From contig JAKAAK010000181.1 in the NCBI GenBank assembly GCA_021797025.1, positions 1-6,677 on the forward strand: a stretch of 6,677 nucleotides of DNA, given 5' to 3'. Below, piece after piece: positions 1-4,221 of the stretch. The stretch is from Thermoplasmata archaeon. Lineage in GTDB: Archaea > Thermoplasmatota > Thermoplasmata > Thermoplasmatales > Thermoplasmataceae. The notes beneath the pieces are model-generated. The model was not told the DNA's origin. It saw only the letters and a list, made by a program, of their open reading frames with translations, and did not search any database. The translations under genes and the position numbers were made by a program. Each line of letters opens with the position of its first letter. The first letter of the stretch is position 1.

Positions 1-604
1 AAAATCCAGTGAAAGCAAAGAATATCAGGGCTGAACCTTCCATAATTCCTGTAAATCCTCTGGGTGCAAAATCAGTGAAATCTGATACTTTGAAATAAAA
101 TAATCCTGAGACAATGAATATGATTAAAATCACTACATTAACACCCACAAGAATGGATAATGTCTTGGCTGAATTCTTTATGCCTAGCATATTTAAAACA
201 GCGAAGAGGATTATGACCGGAATTCCATAAATTATCAAATTTAAATGCAGGTGAAATAATGAATTTATATAACTGCCCATACTTAATGCTACTGCTGAAA
301 TTGCTATCATGTTAGAAAACGTCCACATGGTTCCGCCTATAAAACCGGCAGATGGTGCAAAAGATTCCTTTGCATATTCGTATACGCCACCTTCCTTGGA
401 TATATGCTGTGCAATTTCTGAAAAGCTTAATCCTGTAAATATTGCTATGATAGCAGATATAAAAATGGATAAAATTATTGCTGGTCCAGCTTTGCCAGCA
501 GCTATACCTATTATAACGAATATTCCAGCCCCGATTATAGCCCCAAGATTTATTATAACAGCGGATCTCAGGCCAAGAATTCTTTTTAATTCATATGATG
601 CCAT
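1..604 (-). CDS. APC-superfamily amino acid permease, N-terminal part (C-terminus beyond window edge)
   Basis: Predicted secondary transporter of the cytoplasmic membrane that imports amino acids, probably with protons. The 201 visible codons match the family's N-terminal half. Residues 16-36 form helix 1 with the broken-helix substrate loop GAIIGAGIF (21-29). A glycine/alanine-rich turn and AGPA (39-42) follow, then helix 2 (about 43-63). The loop EGGVYEYAKESF (71-82) is typical of APC members. Further hydrophobic segments lie near 93-113, 123-140 and 148-170, and helix 6 begins as ALIFFAFTGF (192-201), a second family signature. Usual length is about 430-500 residues, so more than half is missing to the left. 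The ATG at 604 is directly preceded by an in-frame TAA, so it is the most upstream possible start. The gene is divergent from the PLP enzyme at 704, with 99 bp between them. Substrate is not decidable here; pairing with a sulfur amino acid enzyme suggests, by inference only, an amino acid that enzyme uses. Confidence 0.9.
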   Translation of the reverse strand, partial: MASYELKRILGLRSAVIINLGAIIGAGIFVIIGIAAGKAGPAIILSIFISAIIAIFTGLSFSEIAQHISKEGGVYEYAKESFAPSAGFIGGTMWTFSNMIAISAVALSMGSYINSLFHLHLNLIIYGIPVIILFAVLNMLGIKNSAKTLSILVGVNVVILIIFIVSGLFYFKVSDFTDFAPRGFTGIMEGSALIFFAFTGF

Positions 605-635
605 TTATCGTAAATTAAGACATGATAAATCAAAC

Positions 636-669
636 TACCGGATATTTAAAATAAGTTTGCGTTCCGGTA
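636..669. repeat. 7-bp perfect inverted repeat in the divergent promoter region
   Basis: TACCGGA at 636-642 and TCCGGTA at 663-669 are exact reverse complements, separated by 20 bases and centred 27 bp apart. They are small GC islands in a very A/T-rich intergenic stretch. The arms bracket the candidate permease TATA box and end just before the TATA box of the PLP enzyme gene, which is where an operator acting on both promoters would be expected. Each half carries CCGG, itself palindromic. A 7-bp match in 99 bp can arise by chance, so the operator role is inference. Confidence 0.4.
641..653 (-). promoter_or_regulatory. candidate TATA box for the permease gene
   Basis: Read on the minus strand this is TATTTTAAATATC, an A/T-rich TATA-like block whose centre lies about 43 bases before the permease ATG. 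A normal archaeal spacing of about 26 bases would put the transcription start near 621 and give a short leader of about 17 bases. A weaker alternative, GATTTATC at about 623-630, would suit a leaderless transcript instead. One arm of the inverted repeat at 636-669 touches the edge of this box, so a bound regulator could block it. Confidence 0.4.
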
Positions 670-674
670 AATAA

Positions 675-683
675 TTTATTATA
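675..683 (+). promoter_or_regulatory. TATA box for the PLP enzyme gene, leaderless spacing
   Basis: TTTATTATA is centred about 25 bases upstream of the ATG at 704, the standard distance from an archaeal TATA box to a transcription start. No purine-rich Shine-Dalgarno block lies before the ATG, so a leaderless mRNA starting at or next to the ATG is likely. The region continues as an A/T run to 703, so the exact box limits are uncertain. Confidence 0.55.
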
Positions 684-703
684 TATTGTAATAATATATT
701 ATT

Positions 704-1879
704 ATGAGTATTAAAGGTTTTAATTCTAAAGCAGTACACGCCGGCGATCTGTATATACCGGAGATAGGAAATGTGACAACACCAATTTTCGAAGATTCCA
801 CATATAAGTACCCGAATAGCTCTGAAACCATTATTGCTGATAATACCAGCAAATCAACATTCCTTTATTCTCGATGGGGCAATCCTACAGTTCAATCCTT
901 TGAGAATAAATATAAATCCCTGGAGAAAACAAACCATGCAGTAGCATTTTCCAGTGGAATGGGTGCAATTACTGCAACCGTATTATCAATTATGAAGAGC
1001 GGAGATAGAATGCTTGCAATAAATGTGCTTTACGGGCAGACCTATTATTTCTTTGCAAGAACACTCAAGTCATACGGAATATATGTTGATATGATTTCGG
1101 TTGATGATATGAATAAACTCAACATCCGGAGAAATGATTATAAGATAATATATATTGAGTCTATACCAAATCCCCTGATGGACGCTCTAGATATCAAGAA
1201 AATCGGTAAATACTGCAAAGAAAATAACATAATACTTATTGTTGATGCAACATTTGCATCTCCTTTCAATCAAACTCCCGTGGATTTCGGTGCAGATATT
1301 ATCATACATAGTGGAACGAAATACATTGGCGGGCATTCGGATATACTCATAGGAGTTATAGGATGCAATAATGATGGTTATTACAACGGTATAGTGGATA
1401 TGAGAAAGACACTGGGGGCAACACCCGATGCATTCCAGGCTTACCTGGCATACCGTGGACTGAAAACACTGGGACTTAGAATGGAAAGGCATAACTCAAA
1501 TGGCATGAAAATTGCTGAATTTTTGGAAAGGTCAGAAAAAATACAGGAAGTGTATTACCCCGGATTAAAGCAGGGAAAATACTATGAAATTGCAAAAGAA
1601 AATCTCAATGGCTTTGGTGGGATGGTTTCTTTCAAACTTGAGGGTGGGATCAATGAATCACATAAATTTATCGATAGCCTAAAAATTCCCATGCCGGCGG
1701 TAAGCCTTGGGGGTGTGGAGAGTCTCATTACCATTCCAGCTGAAACGACTCATAGTGAAATGTCTGCTGAAGAACGCAAAAAATCAGGAATCACCGACAA
1801 TCTTATCAGGCTTTCAGTAGGCATAGAAGATTATGAGGATTTACTCGAGGATCTTCAGCAGGCACTGGATAAAATTTAA
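704..1879 (+). CDS. PLP-dependent enzyme, cystathionine gamma-synthase / gamma-lyase family
   Basis: Cytosolic fold-type I PLP enzyme of the Cys/Met metabolism family, 391 residues, the usual length. Members run gamma-replacement, gamma-elimination or beta-elimination on cystathionine, homoserine esters, methionine or cysteine. Visible family features are YSRWGNPT (55-62), whose Tyr and Arg contact the PLP phosphate of the neighbouring subunit; SSGMGA (83-88); LYG (109-111) with the Tyr that stacks on PLP; ESIPNP (152-157); Asp181 in VDATFASP, partner of the pyridine nitrogen; SGTKYIGGHSD (203-213) with Lys206 as the Schiff-base lysine; SLGGVESL (334-341); TTH (348-350); and Arg369 in LIRLSVGIED, which binds the substrate carboxylate. 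Methionine gamma-lyases carry a Cys after LYG; here it is Gln112, which argues against a classic methionine gamma-lyase. Family assignment is firm, but synthase versus lyase cannot be settled from sequence alone. The gene is divergent from the amino acid permease and has its own promoter. Confidence 0.93.
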   Translation: MSIKGFNSKAVHAGDLYIPEIGNVTTPIFEDSTYKYPNSSETIIADNTSKSTFLYSRWGNPTVQSFENKYKSLEKTNHAVAFSSGMGAITATVLSIMKSGDRMLAINVLYGQTYYFFARTLKSYGIYVDMISVDDMNKLNIRRNDYKIIYIESIPNPLMDALDIKKIGKYCKENNIILIVDATFASPFNQTPVDFGADIIIHSGTKYIGGHSDILIGVIGCNNDGYYNGIVDMRKTLGATPDAFQAYLAYRGLKTLGLRMERHNSNGMKIAEFLERSEKIQEVYYPGLKQGKYYEIAKENLNGFGGMVSFKLEGGINESHKFIDSLKIPMPAVSLGGVESLITIPAETTHSEMSAEERKKSGITDNLIRLSVGIEDYEDLLEDLQQALDKI

Positions 1880-1880
1880 T

Positions 1881-1892
1881 ATTAATTTTTAA
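1881..1892 (+). terminator. weak T-tract terminator candidate after the PLP enzyme gene
   Basis: A run of five T within an A/T stretch begins seven bases after the stop codon. Archaeal RNA polymerase often stops at such T tracts without a hairpin, and none is evident here. The tract is short, so the call is tentative. Confidence 0.3.
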
Positions 1893-2029
1893 CCAGCAGA
1901 TATTATTTAAAAGAATGAGAAATGATTTATCCGACGAAAATAATATGTGAGAAAAATCAACAGTATCAGTAATGTTCTGGAGATACACAGTTAGATCTGA
2001 CAGTTAAGAGATAATATATAGTTAACGAA

Positions 2030-2038
2030 AAATATATA
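2030..2038 (+). promoter_or_regulatory. candidate TATA box for the MFS transporter gene
   Basis: AAATATATA is preceded by CGAA, a purine-rich BRE-like element, and is centred about 39 bases before the GTG start. That predicts a transcription start near 2060 and a leader of about 13 bases. Two other A/T blocks compete: 2012-2020, which would give a leader of about 30 bases containing the whole inverted repeat, and 2042-2049, which would give a leaderless mRNA. The 193-bp gap to the gene upstream supports a separate promoter whichever box is used. Confidence 0.45.
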
Positions 2039-2049
2039 CCAAAATATTA

Positions 2050-2086
2050 AATGCCCTAAGCAATAGTAAGTAGTGTTTAAGGCATT
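2050..2086. repeat. imperfect 13-bp inverted repeat over the transporter start codon
   Basis: Arms at 2050-2062 (AATGCCCTAAGCA) and 2074-2086 (TGTTTAAGGCATT) match at 11 of 13 positions when one is reverse-complemented, with an 11-base loop. In RNA one mismatch (G2060 with U2076) becomes a wobble pair, leaving only C2056/A2080 unpaired. The GTG start at 2073-2075 lies at the loop edge, partly inside the right arm. It could be a DNA operator downstream of the TATA box, or, if transcription starts before 2050, an mRNA hairpin hiding the start codon. The repeat is directly visible; the function is inference. Confidence 0.5.
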
Positions 2087-2100
2087 AGATGATAGTAAGT
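2063..2100 (+). repeat. 9-bp direct repeat, ATAGTAAGT, spaced 29 bp
   Basis: ATAGTAAGT occurs at 2063-2071 and again at 2092-2100. The first copy fills most of the loop of the inverted repeat; the second lies inside the first codons of the transporter. The flanking bases are partly alike (TAAGCA and TAGATG), which suggests either a small local duplication or paired protein-binding sites. Confidence 0.35.
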
Positions 2101-3380
2101 TAAAGAAAATACATTTTAAAATTGCAATGCTTTCTTCCGGTGGCAGTTTTCTTGATGGTTTTGACATATCTATTATATCTGTGGCTATACTCATATTGAG
2201 GCCACAGTTCGCGCTTACTTCTACGGAAGTGACTCTTCTCCTAGGTTCCACAATTCTGGGCATGATATTTGGGGGAATCGTTGTTGGCTATATTGCTGAT
2301 TTAAAAGGCAGGAGATATTTATACCTGTGGGATATGATATTTTTTATAATTTTTACTGTTCTATGTGCAGTTGCTACTGATTATATTCAACTTCTTATAT
2401 TCAGGCTTCTCCTGGGAATTGCAATAGGTGCTGATTATGCAATAACTCCCACAATTATAGCCGAATTTTCTCCCGCTAAACATAGAGGAATGTTGCTCAG
2501 CCTGGCTGGTGCTGCATGGTTTATCGGGGCATTCGGAGCATATGGTATAGGCACAGTTCTGATCCCACTTGGGAACGTTTCATGGAGATATATGTTTCTG
2601 GTAGGCATTATTCCAGCGATATTCATTCTGATATTGAGACGTGATGTACCGGAATCTCCTAGATGGCTTCTTTCCCATGGAAAAAATCAACAGGCTAATG
2701 AGTCCATGGAAATAATTGATAGCAATGCGAGTGTCCATGTTCCTGTAACATATACAAAAACTAAAATCAGTGACCTCTTCAAAAAAAAATATATTGCCGC
2801 TACTGTCTTTATATCGGTTTTCTGGTTTGCACTTGACGCCGTTACATACGTAATAGCCTTAAACGGGCCATCCATTCTTGAAGACCTTGGATTAACCTCG
2901 GATGCTGCTTCGGGTTATGCCACAATCATTGCGTTGCTTGCAATTATAGGTGCCGGGATTGCAATTATATTTATAGATTCAGTTGGAAGGAAAAGCCTCA
3001 CCATGATAGGTTTCACCGGTATGGTGGTAACACTTTTGCTTGCAGCCATATTATTTGAATATTTTCCCATTGTTATTTACATTGTAGTGTTATTTGTCGT
3101 CTTTGAAATTGCAGAGGAACTTGGACCCGGGATTATCAGCTCTGTATATCCCCAGGAACTTTATCCTACTGAGATACGATCCACTGCTCAGGGTTTCGGG
3201 ACAACCATAAGCCGGGTCGGAGCATTATTCGGCATATTCACCTTTGCTTTAGTATCTGCGCTTTATGGAATCGGTGGTGGTTTAATTTTTCTTGCCGCTA
3301 TTTCCGGGATGGGGCTTATTGTAACGCTGGTATTAGGCAAAGAAACTGCAAAGAAATCTCTGGAAGACCTGAATAAATAA
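2073..3380 (+). CDS. Major facilitator superfamily transporter, sugar/metabolite:H+ symporter type
   Basis: Integral membrane carrier of 435 residues with about 12 hydrophobic helices, six before and six after a polar central loop (about 190-238). Hallmarks are Asp28 and Asp31 in helix 1 (FLDGFDIS), the motif GYIADLKGRR (72-81) between helices 2 and 3, its weaker second-half copy FIDSVGRK (300-307), FRLLLGIAIGAD (110-121) in helix 4 followed by EFSPAKHRG (131-139), PESPRWLL (193-200) after helix 6, and PQELYPTEIRSTAQG (360-374) before helix 11. These together mark the sugar porter and metabolite:H+ symporter branches; proton-driven import is expected in an acidophile. The actual solute (sugar, organic or aromatic acid, phosphate) cannot be told. 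The GTG start is chosen because an in-frame TAA lies six bases upstream and the N-terminus matches the usual pre-helix segment; the next start, ATG at 2127, would cut into it. No Shine-Dalgarno sequence is visible. Confidence 0.9.
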   Translation: MFKALDDSKLKKIHFKIAMLSSGGSFLDGFDISIISVAILILRPQFALTSTEVTLLLGSTILGMIFGGIVVGYIADLKGRRYLYLWDMIFFIIFTVLCAVATDYIQLLIFRLLLGIAIGADYAITPTIIAEFSPAKHRGMLLSLAGAAWFIGAFGAYGIGTVLIPLGNVSWRYMFLVGIIPAIFILILRRDVPESPRWLLSHGKNQQANESMEIIDSNASVHVPVTYTKTKISDLFKKKYIAATVFISVFWFALDAVTYVIALNGPSILEDLGLTSDAASGYATIIALLAIIGAGIAIIFIDSVGRKSLTMIGFTGMVVTLLLAAILFEYFPIVIYIVVLFVVFEIAEELGPGIISSVYPQELYPTEIRSTAQGFGTTISRVGALFGIFTFALVSALYGIGGGLIFLAAISGMGLIVTLVLGKETAKKSLEDLNK

Positions 3381-3385
3381 TTAGC

Positions 3386-4093
3386 CTATCTGGATTCGAT
3401 TAAGCTGATAACCAGATCAGGGCGATCAGACGCAATTACATCAACACCTGCATCTAATGAGTTTTTTATTCCTGCTAAATCATTTGGGGTCCAGACACTC
3501 ACTCTTATGCCTCCATCATGGCACCTATCAACATATGAACAGGTAAGTCCCTCATAATTGATGGCTATGGTATCACATCCGCATTTTTTTACCATGGAAA
3601 CAGGATCAACAGGAAATCCAGCAATCAAAGCACCACATGTTATATCTGGAAACTTCTGCTTCATCATGAGAAGGGTGTCGTGAAAAAAGGAGATTAAAAC
3701 GCTTCTCCTACGGAACTCCGGATTTTTAGTAAACAGTTCGGTTATATATTTTACTGTTTCCATGGATTTGAGTTCAATCATTACAGGAATATGAATAGAG
3801 TTCAATACATCCTCTAGCATGGGAATATGTTCACCACCATTCAATTTAATATTTTTCAGCTCTTCAGTGCTCATGTCTCCGATCTTCGCCTCTATTCCTG
3901 CCGTTCTTTTCAAGTCAGGGTCATGCATCACAGCCAAATTTCCATCGCTTGTAACCTGAACGTCACACTCCACAGCATCCACCCCGAGTTTTTCAACCCC
4001 TGTAAATGCAGATATTGTATTTTCTTTGAACAATTCACCACCACCTCTGTGGGCAATTATAAAAATTTCTCTTCCATGGTATCTATATGGCAT
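3386..4093 (-). CDS. Glycerophosphodiester phosphodiesterase family protein
   Basis: Soluble TIM-barrel enzyme of the GDPD family, hydrolysing glycerophosphodiesters to glycerol phosphate plus an alcohol with a divalent metal. Numbered from the chosen start: AHRGG (14-18) holds catalytic His15; KEN (23-25) has metal ligand Glu24; VECDVQVTSDG (41-51) has Glu42 and Asp44; HD (57-58) gives the second catalytic His57; IELK (106-109) has Glu107; then ISFFH (134-138), VSVWTPND (198-205) and ASDRPD (221-226) end the barrel. At 235 residues the length fits a single-domain cytosolic member; no signal peptide or membrane segment is seen. An ATG at 4108 would add five residues, but it lies only five bases from the TATA-like block at 4113-4127, too close for it to be transcribed from that promoter; the ATG at 4093 fits leaderless spacing. 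The gene converges on the transporter and diverges from the aminopeptidase. Substrate may be lipid head-group diesters; that is inference. Confidence 0.9.
   Translation of the reverse strand: MPYRYHGREIFIIAHRGGGELFKENTISAFTGVEKLGVDAVECDVQVTSDGNLAVMHDPDLKRTAGIEAKIGDMSTEELKNIKLNGGEHIPMLEDVLNSIHIPVMIELKSMETVKYITELFTKNPEFRRRSVLISFFHDTLLMMKQKFPDITCGALIAGFPVDPVSMVKKCGCDTIAINYEGLTCSYVDRCHDGGIRVSVWTPNDLAGIKNSLDAGVDVIASDRPDLVISLIESR
3462..3467 (+). terminator. possible T6 terminator of the transporter mRNA, inside the opposing gene
   Basis: No T tract lies in the 5 bp between the converging genes. The first clear plus-strand T run downstream of the transporter is this T6, about 80 bases past its stop and antisense to the phosphodiesterase gene. 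A T7 run lies further on at 3584-3590. T tracts can terminate archaeal transcription, but these also encode lysine/asparagine codons on the other strand, so the match may be incidental. Confidence 0.2.
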
Positions 4094-4112
4094 ACAGGAG
4101 CAATTCATATTC

Positions 4113-4127
4113 TTTATAAATATATTT
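4113..4127 (-). promoter_or_regulatory. TATA box for the phosphodiesterase gene; decides its start
   Basis: On the minus strand this reads AAATATATTTATAAA. Its promoter-proximal part (4113-4120) is centred about 24 bases before the ATG at 4093, the spacing expected for a leaderless archaeal mRNA. The ATG at 4108 would fall between box and transcription start. A weaker A/T block at about 4153-4163 could instead drive the longer form with a leader of about 25 bases. Confidence 0.5.
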
Positions 4128-4171
4128 GGAGAATTGTTAGTGTACTATCAAGAAAATTTATGTTATGTAAA

Positions 4172-4188
4172 AACACTGAACACTAGTG
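4172..4188. repeat. tandem AACACT repeat ending in an 8-bp palindrome
   Basis: AACACT occurs at 4172-4177 and 4179-4184, seven bases apart, and the second copy runs into CACTAGTG (4181-4188), a perfect 8-bp palindrome. An inverted copy of part of it, TAGTGT, lies at 4138-4143 near the other promoter. The cluster sits directly before the BRE/TATA of the aminopeptidase gene, where archaeal activators and repressors often bind. The regulatory role is inference. Confidence 0.3.
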
Positions 4189-4189
4189 G

Positions 4190-4201
4190 AAAATTAATAT
4201 A
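4190..4201 (+). promoter_or_regulatory. BRE/TATA element for the aminopeptidase gene, leaderless spacing
   Basis: An A-rich BRE-like stretch leads into TTAATATA (4194-4201), centred about 25 bases before the ATG at 4222. With no Shine-Dalgarno sequence between box and ATG, a leaderless transcript is expected. Confidence 0.5.
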
Positions 4202-4221
4202 ATACCTGTATATGTCATAAA

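Noticed and set aside
309..674. A 121-codon plus-strand open frame opposite the permease
   Set aside because: It is proline/isoleucine-rich with no recognisable motif, while the opposite strand encodes clear APC permease signatures with a matching start and promoter. It is an antisense shadow.
1915..1950. An 11-codon open frame (ATG at 1915) in the gap after the PLP enzyme gene
   Set aside because: It is too short to judge, has no Shine-Dalgarno sequence, and no TATA box lies at leaderless spacing.
1991..2000. TTAGATCTGA near-palindrome in the gap before the transporter, as an operator
   Set aside because: Only the 6-base core AGATCT is symmetric; such a match is common by chance and it lies upstream of all candidate TATA boxes.
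1187..2263. Three minus-strand open frames (1187-1492, 1806-1988, 1991-2263)
   Set aside because: Each lies wholly or partly opposite strongly supported plus-strand genes, encodes no motif, and lacks a promoter of its own.
3388..3417. ATCTGG/CCAGAT hairpin (6-bp stem, 18-base loop) just inside the phosphodiesterase 3' end, as a bidirectional terminator
   Set aside because: The stem is short, the loop long, no T tract follows on either strand, and the sequence is coding.
3827..4186. A 119-codon plus-strand open frame opposite the phosphodiesterase N-terminus
   Set aside because: Its composition is unlike a real protein, and it overlaps the conserved catalytic region of the GDPD gene on the other strand and both candidate promoters.
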